The notes under the pieces were generated by a model. It had not been told where the DNA came from. It saw only the letters and a program-made list of their open reading frames with translations, and searched no databases. The position numbers and the translations under genes are program-made. 64,000 bases of DNA, taken from positions 317,001-381,000 of the forward strand of contig OU696584.1 of assembly GCA_916048095.2 (NCBI GenBank), written 5' to 3'. Numbering within the stretch: position 1 is the first letter of the stretch; the number at the start of each line of letters is the position of its first letter. Below, piece after piece: positions 43,095-53,937 of the stretch. This DNA comes from Sacculina carcini. Taxonomy: Eukaryota; Arthropoda; Thecostraca; Sacculinidae.

Positions 43095-43176
43095 TTGAGA
43101 CGGCGCAAATCTGGTGGTGGCTAATCAATTGTCACGCCTGTCTAACCACATCACCACGAGTGTCGCGTCAACAAAC

Positions 43177-43191
43177 ACACACACATCATCA

Positions 43192-43245
<54 letters not shown>

Positions 43246-43640
43246 CAGCACACACACACACACATCATCACACACACACACATCAGCACACACACACACA
43301 CATCATCACACACACACACACACACACATCAGCACACACACACACACACATCATCACACACACACATCAGCACACACACACACACACACACTTCTGCACA
43401 CACACACACACACACACACACATTAGCACACACACACACACATAAGCACACAAACATACACAAATATATGCGAATACACACATACACGAACACACAAAGG
43501 CACACAAGCATACACACATACTTGCTCACAAGCATACACAAAGGCACACAAGCATACACAAACGCACACAAGCATACACAAACGCACACAAGCATACACA
43601 TACATGCACACATGCACACAAGCATGCATACACACAACAT
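43177..43640. repeat. (CA)n with ACATCA(G/T)CA variants
   Basis: About 460 bp of CA repeats with regular ATCATC and ATCAGC interruptions, then AAGCATACACA-type units from 43440. Opposite in sense to the GT tract just upstream. Confidence 0.95.
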
Positions 43641-43674
43641 TCAGAGATGAATCGGGTACTCGTATATGCTGCCC

Positions 43675-44577
43675 ATGTAATAATGTAATCGTATACATTA
43701 TGAACATAGTAATGTAATCGTATACATTATGAACATAGTAATGTAATAGTATACGTTATGAACATAGTAATGTAATCGTATACGTTATGAACATAGTAAT
43801 GTAATCGTATACATTATGAGCATAGTCATGTAATCGTATACGTTATGAACATAGTAATGTAATCGTATACATTATGAGCATAGTCATGTAATCGTATACG
43901 TTATGAACATGGTAATGTAATCGTATACCTTATGAACATAGTATGTAATCGTATACGTTATGAACATAGTATGTAGTCGTATACGCTATGAACATAGTAA
44001 TGTAATCGTATACCTTATGAACATAGGATGTAATAGTATACATTATGAACATAGTATGTAATCGTATACGTTATGAACATAGTAATGTAATCGTATACAT
44101 TATGAACATAGTAATGTAATCGTATTCATTATGAACATAGTAATGTAATCGTATACATTATGAACATGGTTATGTAATCGTATACGTTATGAACATAGTA
44201 TTGTAATCGTATACATTATGAACATAGTAATGTAATCGTATACGTTATGAACATGGTAATGTAATCGTATACATTATGAACATAGTATTGTAATCCTATA
44301 CGTTATGAACATAGTTATGTAATTGTATACATTATGAACATAGTAATGTAATCGTATACGTTATGAACATAGTTATGTAATCGTATACGTTATGAACATA
44401 GTAATGTAATCGTATACGCCATGAACATAGTATGTAATAGTATACATTATGAACATAGTATGTAATCGTATACGTTATGAACATAGTAATGTAATCGTAT
44501 ACATTATGAACATAGTAATGTAATCGTATACATTATGAACATAGTAATATAATTGTATACATTATGAACATAGTAAT
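43675..44577. repeat. 29-bp minisatellite, left block
   Basis: Unit GTAATCGTATACGTTATGAACATAGTAAT (29 bp) with 26-28-bp length variants, about 31 copies. Each unit contains the palindrome GTATAC. Continues at 45948 after an insertion. Confidence 0.95.
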
Positions 44578-45024
44578 TGTAACAAAACCAGAAACTAAAA
44601 ATCTAAATTATATTACAGACAGGCGCGCGTGGGCATCAGAGCCCCACGCGCGCCTACAAGACGTCACACCACAATCGCACCACGAACAAGACTCCCCGCT
44701 CACACCGTGTCACACGGGAGTACACACGGACACACACATACGCGCACACAGTCCTCACCCGCCGCAACAGCCAATCAGCGGCGAGCCGGTCATTCAGTCG
44801 CCGCTGCGGGGCATGGACAATTCACAAACGCATACACACACACACACACCGAAACAACTGCACACACACACACACACCGAAACAACTAGACACACTCGCT
44901 CACACACTCTCGCACGCAATATACAATTCAACTATACACGATCACACATAGACACACTAACACGTTCACGCACTCACAATCTTTCACACACACTCTCTCT
45001 CTCACTACACACGATTACACCACA
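44578..45024 (+). repeat. Left LTR-like repeat (447 bp)
   Basis: Contains the hairpin GGCGCGCGTGGG(9)CCCACGCGCGCC, minus internal mismatch, at about 44624-44656, then CTACAAGACGTCAC (CRE-like core TGACGTC on the other strand), CACACCGTG, CCAATCAGCGGCGAGCCGG (CCAAT box) and a CA-rich 3' half. Confidence 0.65.
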
Positions 45025-45732
45025 CCTCCACCTGTTTTTAAAGAAACATAAATCAACAAAAAACCGCGAACCAAGCAAACCAGGAAAAATGAACCAATAA
45101 CCAAAATCTAATTAGACGACGGCCTCCACCAGATGCACACACCTTGGCTGCGGCGAAACACAACACGTCAGGCCCCAGCGTCCACCACGCTCCCGCCTCC
45201 GCCCGTGCTCTTCAGTGCTCCGCCGCAGCCTGCCGTCCTCTTCATCACCGGCTGCCGCGACAGGGCACAACACTTCGACCCCAGCACCCACTATGCTCCC
45301 GTCGACTCTAGTGCTCTTCAGCACCCTGCCGCAAACAGCCGGGACGTCGCCGCTCACACAGGCCACGCCGTCGCCGTCGTTCGTCATGTTTTCTTCCGGC
45401 TTCAGCAGCCCCTCTCTGTCAACTGCCGTCCAGCACCAGCATCCTCCACGAGCGATCGTCGCCTCCACCGACAATGCTGTAGTTGCCCGGCGACGTGCCT
45501 TACACCAGTGCAGGCGAGACGACCAGCATCCCTCGGCCACAGCTCCTCAGCTGCCTCCCGCCGGCATCATGCTGCACTGCCGTCCCCCTGCACACCAACC
45601 TGACACGCCACCGAGCACCTCCACCGCTGTTCTCCGCTGGTAGGCCGCTACTGATGCTGGAAGGCACCATCTCCGCTGCTGAAGCCGGGTCGCAGACAAA
45701 AATAATTCCAAAACAAAAAGGCCGAAATAGCT
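45025..45732. other. Interior of the LTR-flanked element
   Basis: GC-rich, with Pro/Ser/Ala-rich open frames on both strands (for example 45133-45603). Several overlapping frames are open at once and none resembles a known protein, so these are probably compositional. Confidence 0.5.
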
Positions 45733-45947
45733 TGTAGCAAAACTGAAGAGACTAAAATATATTACCGACAGACGCGCGTGGGCATCACCGCCCCACGCGC
45801 GCCTACAAGACGTCACACTCCGATCCACAAACACGACTCCAAGCTCACACCGTGAAACACGGGAGCACACACACACACACTAACACGTTCACGCACTCAC
45901 AATCTTTCACACACACTCTCTCTCTCACTACACACGATTACACCACA
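45733..45947 (+). repeat. Right LTR-like repeat (215 bp, internally deleted)
   Basis: Matches the left repeat but lacks its central part of about 230 bp, including the CCAAT box region. The hairpin block and both ends are kept. Confidence 0.65.
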
Positions 45948-46707
45948 TTACCTTATGAACATAGTATGTAATCGTATACGTTATGAACATAGTAATGTAA
46001 TCGTATACCTTATGAACATAGTATGTAATAGTATACATTATGAACATAGTATGTAATCGTATACGTTATGAACATAGTATGTAATAGTATACATTATGAA
46101 CATGGTTATGTGATCGTATACGTTATGAACATAGTATTGTAATCGTATACGTTATGAACATAGTATTGTAATCGTATACGTTATGAACATAGTATTGTAA
46201 TCGTATACGTTATGAACATAGTAATGTAATCGTATACGTTATGAACATAGTAATGTAATCGTATACATTATGAACATAGTATTGTAATCGTATACATTAT
46301 GAACATAGTAATGTAATCGTATACGTTATGAACATAGTAATGTAATCGTATACATTATGAACATAGTAATGTAATCGTATACATTATGAACATAGTAATG
46401 TAATTGTATACATTATGAACATAGTAATGTAATCGTATACATTATGAACATAGTAATGTAATCGTATACATTATGAACATAGTAATGTAATCGTATACAT
46501 TATGAACATAGTAATGTAATTGTATACATTATGAACATAGTAATGTAATCGTATACATTATGAACATAGTAATGTAATCGTATACATTATGAACATAGTA
46601 ATGTAATCGTATACATCATGAACATAGTAATGTAATTGTATACATTATGAACATAGTAATGTAATCGTATACATTATGAACATGGTTATGTAATCGTATA
46701 CGTCACA
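45948..46707. repeat. 29-bp minisatellite, right block
   Basis: Same unit and phase type as 43675-44577, about 26 copies, ending at GTATACGTCACACAGACC. The two blocks were one array before the insertion. Confidence 0.95.
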
Positions 46708-46972
46708 CAGACCCAGCATTGAAGCGTGATTATATTTTCCAATGCTAGAACATTTATCTTTTGTTGATGAAGGATTATAAAATTTTCACTCGTGCAATAT
46801 AAAAAGTTCGTGCTCCACACATTCCATCTTATTCATTAATTTTAATAATAATGAAAGTAATAATAATAAGTAAGAGATCGTGTTTTGCTCATTTATTGTC
46901 TGCATCGGCTCGTGTGAAAAGTATGTGCTGTGTGTGTGAATGTGCATTCTCATGCAATAAACACGTATTCAG

Positions 46973-46974
<2 letters not shown>
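46708..46974. other. Unique AT-rich DNA, no gene seen
   Basis: Nothing recognised. Confidence 0.3.

Positions 46975-46976
<2 letters not shown>

Positions 46977-47036
<60 letters not shown>
46977..47036. repeat. (CA)n microsatellite
   Basis: About 30 uninterrupted CA units. Confidence 0.95.
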
Positions 47037-47039
<3 letters not shown>

Positions 47040-47219
47040 CCCTGGGGAACTATGTGGTATTCTATTACCAATGGTCTAGTGTTGATCAGATGCACTGGGA
47101 ATCGATCATACGATCAAAAACAACACCTCGTATATGTGATAATCAAGAAGAGTTTGAATCAAGAAAAGTTGTCCACGATTTGGATAATGTGAACATACGG
47201 AGTTAAACATCGAATTTGT

Positions 47220-47775
47220 GTACTTTAAATTTAGTACCGCATTTTGAGCTCATCCAATTTGAAATATGCACTCTATTTCAACCTTATCATACCGCATATA
47301 TTCATAAAAACATGCTTCATCTTAGTATGACATATATCAATGTTAATAATGTACAAAAATATGCCGAAAAATTGGAAAAAATCAAATGAACAGAATAATA
47401 ATAGGAAAAATGGTTTTTCAACATATTGTATTTCAAGAGCGGATGAGCTATCTGATAGCCAACGGCCATCTAGCATGCTCCAGTCTTGCAAACGTGATTT
47501 CTTTTTTCTCTTTGTGCCTACTCCCTGCTCGATGTGATGTTACTGTCAGTTGTTTTTCTCGCGCCTGTGTATAAATATGTGCGCTATATTAAATATATGT
47601 TGTTGTTGTTGTCGTTATATGTGGAATAAGCAGAGCATTCGAAAAATACTACCGGATATAAGTTCAAATCGTGTGTGGGCTTAATGGACCGTGCTGCTAA
47701 AAACCAAGTTATTCCGTTCTGATAAATGGCATGGGCTTAATGGACAGGTGGGCTAAGTGGTCGGGAAATACACTG
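47220..47775. repeat. Diverged copy of the 26526-26920 element, with LINE inside
   Basis: Shares TTTTTCAACATATTGTAT, ATATGTGGAATAAGCAGAGC, TTCGAAAAATACTACCGG and GGCATGGGCTTAATGGAC with the MITE at 26526-26920. Its ends are degenerate. The LINE tail at 47431-47616 interrupts the shared ATTGTATATGTGG word. Confidence 0.6.
47431..47616 (+). mobile_element. LINE family A tail fragment
   Basis: AGCGGATGAGCTATCTGATA and CAACGGCCATCTAGCATG are the end of the conserved 3' UTR block; the fragment ends GTGCGCTATATTAAATATAT plus (GTT)n. Very close to the fragment at 420-603, so both derive from the same subfamily. Confidence 0.85.
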
Positions 47776-48392
47776 CGTAGAATCAGATACCAGCCCGTCT
47801 AGAACTTAAATACTGAACTACTTCAATACTGAACTACTTCAATACTGAACTAATTCAACAGTGAAGCTTGTAAGATTCAGTGATCTGATGTTGTAATGAT
47901 ACGAGGTGGTGTAACTTGTAGGTGAAACTCGAAATTATTGTGAAATTAATTGCGCCTGATAATTAGAGAATACCAGTGCGTATTTGAATTACATTTGAAC
48001 GAGAAAACAACGACTGCGTGATAACCCATAAGTTGGCAGCTTTATCAATCTCTTGACAACAATGCCACTTGATATCTATAAATGACGTTCACAAGTGCGT
48101 TGAATACAGCTAATGAAACATTGCTCATTTAACTATATTCTACGTTTGAAGTAATTGTATAAGTATTCTATGTAATTGATTCAGAAGAATCTAGGAGAGT
48201 CTTATAAATGAATATTTGCTGTTGATGTATATTTGAAGAAGGATTGTCTCCGTGGGATGATAATCTAATTTAGCTGATTGCAGGATAAAAGCTGTATATA
48301 TACATAATATGCGATAGCTTGACTGTAAATGAAGAGCCTTGTCAGATTTTCTACAAGAGTGAGAACGTCAAGATAATGCACGGAAAGAGTGG

Positions 48393-48395
<3 letters not shown>
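47776..48395. other. AT-rich DNA, no gene seen
   Basis: A short triplication of AATACTGAACTACTTC (47806-47855) is the only structure noticed. Confidence 0.4.

Positions 48396-48425
<30 letters not shown>
48396..48425. repeat. (GA)n microsatellite
   Basis: About 15 GA units. Confidence 0.9.
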
Positions 48426-48427
<2 letters not shown>

Positions 48428-48805
48428 CACGGGTGTTGCAGACAATATCCAGCATGACGCTAATCTAATATAACAACAACCCTGCACTGTACCATAACAC
48501 TCAGGCAACAACGTACACAGACACAGACTGACACGCACACACACACACACACACACACAAACACGCACACAAGGAGCACAATCTTGTCTTGGCCTGGTAG
48601 TGTATGGATGTACATGGTGATTTGTTGCATACAAGTGGTTTCCAACCGTGTAGGCAAAGACTATCATTGTGCTGTTACTATGGTCTATTATGGCGCAAAT
48701 ATTTCTAGCATGTTTGCCAGCTAGCAAGATATAATGTAATCTTCAATTACTTCAACATGCGCGGCCGCAAGCAAGTGTCAAAATCGCAATCAAGTAAAGG
48801 AGATA

Positions 48806-49773
48806 CTAGTCACCCGAGTAATACAGTAATATACTAGTCACCCGAGTAATATAGTAATGTACTAGTCACCCGAGTAATACAGTAATATACTAGTCACCCG
48901 AGTAATATAGTAATATACTAGTCACCCGAGTAATATAGTAATATACTAGTCACCCGAGTAATATAGTAATATACTAGTCACCCGAGTAATATAGTAATAT
49001 ACTAGTCACCCGAGTAATATAGTAATATACTAGTCACCCGAGTAATATAGTAATATACTAGTCACCCGAGTAATATAGTAATATACTAGTCACCCGAGTA
49101 ATTTAGTAATGTACTAGTCACCCGAGTAATTTAGTAATGTACTAGTCACCCGAGTAATTTAGTAATATACTAGTCACCCGAGTAATTTAGTAATATACTA
49201 GTCACCCGAGTAATATAGTAATGTACTAGTCACCCGAGTAATTTAGTAATATACTAGTCACCCGAGTAATATAGTAATATACTAGTCACCCGAGTAATAT
49301 AGTAATATACTAGTCACCCGAGTAATATAGTAATATACTAGTCACCCGAGTAATTTAGTAATGTACTAGTCACCCGAGTAATTTAGTAATGTACTAGTCA
49401 CCCGAGTAATTTAGTAATATACTAGTCACCCGAGTAATTTAGTAATATACTAGTCACACGAGTAATATAGTAATATACTAGTCACCCGAGTAATACAGTA
49501 ATGTACTAGTCACCCGAGTAATTTAGTAATATACTAGTCACCCGAGTAATATAGTAATATACTAGTCACCCGAGTAATACAGTAATATACTAGTCACCCG
49601 AGTAATATAGTAATATACCAGTCACCCGAGTAATATAGTAATATACTAGTCAGCCGAGTAATACAGTAATATACTAGTCACCCGAGTAATATAGTAATGT
49701 ACTAGTCACCCGAGTAATATAGTAATATACTAGTCACCCGAGTAATATAGTAATATACTAGTCACCCGAGTAA
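48806..49773. repeat. 28-bp minisatellite
   Basis: Unit TACTAGTCACCCGAGTAATATAGTAATA, about 34-35 copies with almost no length variation. Substitutions are concentrated at two places (ATATAG/ATACAG/TTTAG and AATA/AATG). Nearly every unit has ACTAGT and ACCCGAGT. Confidence 0.95.
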
Positions 49774-50878
49774 GACCTCACAAATAGACAATCATCAAGC
49801 TGAACATCAATATGAAATAATTCGTGTGTTGTTCGCTGCTGATGTAGGCAGATGTGGCCTTCAATAAATGCCGTCATCCACGCAATCATCGCAGTAGCAA
49901 AGATACCAACACATTCAGTGCCAGCATCTCGCTCACTAAACGCGAAACTTTAAACACTAAATTCCGCTAGTATGTATGATCTTCCACTTGAATCTTTCAT
50001 TCGCACAATTTGAAATGTCAACAGTTAAAACTTCAGTTGACTCTTCTCGCGAACTTCAGCGAGGCATTGCTCGTGTTCAGGCGTGTGATATCTTGACATG
50101 GCCACTGATTACAGAGGATAAACTCCTGCGACATAGCAAGCACCTCGCAAACATGGCTACACACTACCCTGAACTGAATAGCCCAGTCTGTACTGCAACC
50201 TGTCAGGGATGTACAGTGCACTGTAGTTCACACAAGGCAACACGATATACCACCTCCTATTCTCCAGGGAGAATTATAATCTGCCACTCAAAACCTACAC
50301 TTTCTTCTATTTCTTGCCGAATAGCCATGCCACAAGCTTGTGTCTGGCTCTCCGATACAGACAGTGACAAATGTTTCTTATGCGGATGACATAACACAAT
50401 TTTACTTCACTATTTAGCATAACAAATTTCCTCGCTGCTTTGAACGAGTCTATCATTGTTTTGTGGCTTGCAGATCCACTATTATAAGTATGATCCACAG
50501 TCCAGCGCCTGTCGAAAATGTACCGCAATTTCACATTTTTAAATTAAATTCATTTTAATTCATATTCAATCAAGAGATACTCCGTGCTACATTGAGTACC
50601 GATACAGAGCATTTTATCATCAAATGCATGTCGTATCGCCTAGCGAAATACTCGACAAATATAAAATCGTATTATAATATATAGGGATGAAATATTTCGG
50701 TAATTAATTAAGCATAATGACACTATGACACACATGACAATGACACTCAGCATCAATAAACATAAGAAACAAGGAAATATAATTAAAATGGTATAAAATA
50801 AGGATGTATAATAAAAATAAAACATACTTGGTGAGCAAAAGTTATCACCAATGTTCTATGCCCCCACCCAATATAATG
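49774..50878. other. Intronic DNA of the methyltransferase gene, no exon recognised
   Basis: A 137-codon plus-strand frame (49976-50389) has Cys-rich but unremarkable sequence and no recognised domain; not called as a gene. Confidence 0.3.
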
Positions 50879-50988
50879 TCGTGTGATGGTGGGATGGAGG
50901 AAGTTCACCTGGATGAGTCGTGTGATGGTGGGATGAAGGAGGGTTCACCTGGATGAGTTGTGTGATGGTGGGATGATGGAGGGTTCAC
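50879..50988 (-). repeat. 40-bp tandem duplication of an exon end and splice donor
   Basis: The 3' end of the exon at 50989-51105 with its donor (ACTCATCCAG|GTGAAC) is repeated twice more downstream at 40-bp steps, giving donor-like sites after 50949 and 50909. Confidence 0.85.
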
Positions 50989-51105
50989 CTGGATGAGTTG
51001 TGTGATGGTGGGCTGCCAGGTGCCTTGTGCTATCATCACTGCTGACATGAACTTATCATCAGAAGCCGAGTATAAGCACACGTCTATCTTTGGCTCTGTC
51101 ACCGT
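50989..51105 (-). CDS. FkbM-family methyltransferase, upstream exon
   Basis: Acceptor TTGATACAG|ACG (51105) and donor CATCCAG|GTGAAC (50989) enclose 39 codons in phase 0. The sequence includes IDVCLYSASDDKFMSAVMIA and GTWQP, the segment that precedes the DxGAxxG motif in animal FkbM/METTL24-like proteins (a CxYxxxxDxxVS...GxWE pattern). It connects in frame to RALSNYIGCDVIDLGA in the exon at 41444-41825 across about 9.2 kb. The donor region is tandemly triplicated. N-terminal exons should lie to the right on the minus strand. Confidence 0.65.
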
Positions 51106-51113
51106 CTGTATCA

Positions 51114-51118
<5 letters not shown>

Positions 51119-51150
<32 letters not shown>
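51119..51150. repeat. (CA)n microsatellite
   Basis: About 15 CA units; on the minus strand it forms the pyrimidine/GT tract before the exon acceptor. Confidence 0.9.
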
Positions 51151-51152
<2 letters not shown>

Positions 51153-51184
51153 TACACAAAGACACACATATACACACATTTCAT

Positions 51185-51430
51185 TATTTTCATTTATTGA
51201 GTCATTTGTAAAGCGCAATACACACAACATGTCTCAATTGCGCAAATATAAACATTACACACCACATACATTCATGTACATTCAATCACATGCATATTCA
51301 AATATGTTTCGTATTTACAAAGCAGGACAATACAATGCAGGCAGAACACAGACAGACGCACACACACGTACACGCGCCGATCAGCACAAACACACACACA
51401 CACACCAACTTACAAAGACTTAGAAACTCA
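51185..51430 (-). repeat. Possible LINE 3' end
   Basis: Seen from the minus strand the end reads GCGCTTTACAAATGACTCAA then TAAATGAAAATAATGAAA, like the GCGCTATACAAATAAATGAG ending of the LINE at 884-3800. No RT sequence is present. Confidence 0.35.
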
Positions 51431-51448
51431 CGTACATGCACATACACA

Positions 51449-51626
51449 CAGAGCCGAAGCGAGGAATTATGCCCCCCCGAAGGCAACATTTGGGTCCCCT
51501 AATAATAAATAAATCACCAAATAATGAATGTATTTATTAGACATAATCACATAATACGTGAAGCAACGGGGCCCCTCAACATTCGGGCCCCCGGCCGGGG
51601 GCCCTGGGGCGATTGCTACGGCTCTA
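51449..51626. mobile_element. hAT-type MITE, copy 3
   Basis: Starts CAGAGCCGAAGCGAGGAATT, ends TTGCTACGGCTCTA (last G changed to A), flanked by the perfect 8-bp TSD CATACACA (51441-51448 and 51627-51634). A 178-bp, internally shorter member of the family at 12651 and 13170. Confidence 0.9.
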
Positions 51627-51634
51627 CATACACA

Positions 51635-52292
51635 CACACACACACACAAGTGTTCATCACGCAGACACATGTTAATGTATGCACACATACATTTGCATGC
51701 ACATTTGCATGTACATGTATATACGTACACTGACAAATATGCGCTAAAGATATGCACTTTCTTGTGATATCATTATTTTTCCGCTAATAGTATTCTTATA
51801 ATATTTATCGTATTGCTATTATTTTTATTGTATTATCGTGACTTTTAAAACTGACTAAAATATTACTGAATACGTGAATAGATTCCCACTAATTAACTAA
51901 TTGAACATATTGCAGCAGACTGGCGTAAAGACGACAGATAAATTTTCGCTACTATTTCCAGCTCAACTTCGGCTTTAAGCATTAAAAATATTTCATTTTT
52001 AAATTTAAAATTAGGGAAGTACATAACCCAAAACATTAGCATTTGTCCTATTGCATACCTTTGAGGTTCTTCCAGTAATCGCGGGAATGTTGGAAAGATG
52101 TTTCCCCAAATTTCTCAGTAGAATTAAATTTGAGGCATCATCAAGGTTCTGTGCAGAGTACGTTTCGTGTCATTATTGAATATTATTTTGACTCTCCTCA
52201 ATGATATTAATTTATAAAACTTTGTTTGCAACCGAACATACTACTGTTTTCATCTCATAAATATCTCCCCAAAACCTGACTTTTCACTTTCG
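51635..52292. other. AT-rich DNA, no gene seen
   Basis: Nothing recognised apart from a short CA run at the left edge. Confidence 0.3.
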
Positions 52293-52790
52293 TCATGATA
52301 TCATTTTCAGTTGTACTGTATATTCCGGTTGATTTTTTCGGCTATGAAATGTCATGTAGACAGATATATTTGCATTTATTGATAATTTGTTGTCCGAGAA
52401 CCAATCACACATGTTGTCTAGTTCACTATTTACGCGTTCGTGCAACTTCTCAGAGATCTTTCCCGTGAAAAATATACTTGTGTCATCGGCGAACAGTAGC
52501 ATGTTGCCTGTACCTGGCATGTTCAATATATCGTTATCATATAACAAAAACAATTTGGGTTCCAATATCGACCCCTGTGGAGCACTGCAGACTATCTCAG
52601 ACAATTCAGAGGTTGTATTGTTTACGAATACATATTGATACATATTAGTCATGTAACTTATCAGCCAGTCATTCCCCTTTCCCTCGGACTCCATATAGGT
52701 TGAGTTACTTCATCAAGATGTAGTGATCCACTGTGTCGAACGCTTTTCTTAGGTCCAGAAAAGCGCCGACCATATATTCACCATTTCCAA
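52293..52790 (-). pseudogene. Non-LTR RT fragment (third LINE family)
   Basis: APQGSILEPKLFLLYDNDIL is RT motif B (usually PQGSILGPLLFLLYIND), followed by the catalytic MLLFADDTSIF and NMCDWFSDNKLSIN. Just upstream (52790-52700) another frame holds FLDLRKAFDTVDH, motif A. Frame changes and truncation on both sides mark it as dead. The fragment at 59078-59775 covers the complementary C-terminal half of a similar element. Confidence 0.85.
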
Positions 52791-53021
52791 TTGTTCATGT
52801 CAAGTCATCAAAATAAAATGGCTAAAATAAAATATTGTAAAATATGTTATAAAATAAATAAATACAAAATATAAATATAATATGTTATTGTAAAATAGCT
52901 TGAAATGTGTTTTCCAGTTTAAAATCCGTACTATTGTGCACTGCCTAATTACTATAGATATACTACTAACACAAATAGATTAATGTGTGCAAAATCACAT
53001 TTTAAACAATAAGAGAGTGAC

Positions 53022-53190
53022 TACCATACCACTTACCACTACCATACCACTAACCACTACCATACCACTTACCACTAACATACCACTTACCACTACCATA
53101 CCACTTACCACTACCATACCACTTACCACTACCACACCACTTACCACTACCATACCACTTACCACTAACAAACCACTTACCACTACAATA
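53022..53190. repeat. 18-bp minisatellite TACCACTTACCACTACCA
   Basis: About nine copies. The repetitive Thr/Ile/Pro/Leu frame on the plus strand is an artefact. Confidence 0.95.
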
Positions 53191-53220
53191 CTACTTTCAC
53201 GCATATTCGCTACAACGCAC

Positions 53221-53432
53221 TTATAGCTGGTACAAACGACACGCGTGTTTTGACAATGTGAATCGCACCATTATGCAACGCAGGTCAGCACTGGAGTCAG
53301 CCGAGTTGCCAGCAGATTGAGGCTGCACATAAACCTCGGCCGGACTGGCTGGTCGAACTGCCGTCCTCTTCAACACCATCGTCACAACCACGTAGATTAT
53401 GCAGCCCATCAATGTGAGAAACACGCATAAAC
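53221..53432 (-). CDS. Candidate exon with a membrane anchor
   Basis: After acceptor GTGCGTGCAG|GT, the minus strand reads LCVFLTLMGCIIYVVVTMVL followed by KRTAVRPASPAEVYVQPQSA, then a stop at 53221. One hydrophobic helix of about 20 residues followed by basic residues and a Ser/Pro-rich stem is the layout of a type II Golgi enzyme anchor. Position upstream of the methyltransferase exons on the same strand makes it a candidate N-terminal exon, but phase and donor (possibly ATAATG|GTGCGA) are unproven. Confidence 0.3.
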
Positions 53433-53623
53433 CTGCACGCACCCACACATACACATACACATACAGACCATTGAAGCAGCATCGAGGATGCAAACAACAT
53501 GTAGAACAGCAGTCTGAATAATTAACCAGGTACTTGCACCTACTTGTCGACAATAACCGGCACTATTGTGTCATTCTGCGACACTTACACAAACAAGTAA
53601 TCACATACACACACACACACACA

Positions 53624-53724
53624 CAGTCTTGTGAACTACCCAAGGATATTGTTGAAAGTAAAAACAATATCAGAGTTTAAAAGTAAAATTGATAGTTTGA
53701 GAGACAGGTCAGCTCGAGCTTAAG
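53624..53724 (+). pseudogene. LINE RT C-terminal remnant
   Basis: CELPKDIVESKN, then one frame over TISEFKSKIDSLRDR: the (N)xLPxxIVxSxxxxxFKxxLD ending of non-LTR RTs. Very short. Confidence 0.45.
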
Positions 53725-53753
53725 CTGAAATCCTGTAGAACAACTCGGTGAGT

Positions 53754-53756
<3 letters not shown>

Positions 53757-53816
<60 letters not shown>

Positions 53817-53852
53817 ACCTATGTACATACATATATATATATATATATATAC
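53757..53852. repeat. (CA)n-(TA)n microsatellite
   Basis: CA run 53757-53775, TA runs 53776-53814 and 53832-53852. Confidence 0.9.
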
Positions 53853-53937
53853 AAGCTATTGTATATACAAATGTATATACAAGCTCGCACGCTCACATAC
53901 GCTCTAGGGAGCAATTTCGGTGGGTAAATACTGAGAA

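Larger units (their letters stand above)
44578..45947 (+). mobile_element. LTR-flanked non-autonomous element within the minisatellite
   Basis: Direct repeats at 44578-45024 and 45733-45947 both start TGTA(A/G)CAAAAC and end CGATTACACCACA, bracketing a 708-bp GC-rich interior with no RT, protease or integrase. TG...CA ends, a solo copy at 12900-13708, and promoter-like content suggest a TRIM/LARD-like LTR retrotransposon. No primer-binding site was recognised and target duplication cannot be read in the repeat array, so another origin remains possible. Confidence 0.55.

Noticed and set aside
45112..45643. Pro/Ser/Ala-rich open frames on both strands as a gene
   Set aside because: Several overlapping frames are open because of GC-rich composition; no conserved motif, and the segment is the interior of a transposon-like insert.
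43675..46707. Regular repeats resembling a CRISPR array (also 48806-49773 and 60919-61876)
   Set aside because: Units are directly contiguous with no unique spacers, and the context is a eukaryotic genome; these are minisatellites.
49976..50389. 137-residue plus-strand gene
   Set aside because: No recognised domain or splice/promoter context, and it lies in the intron of the minus-strand methyltransferase gene; left unannotated as a gene.
52987..53226. Repetitive TTIPLT protein
   Set aside because: Translation of an 18-bp minisatellite in a single frame; no flanking coding sequence.
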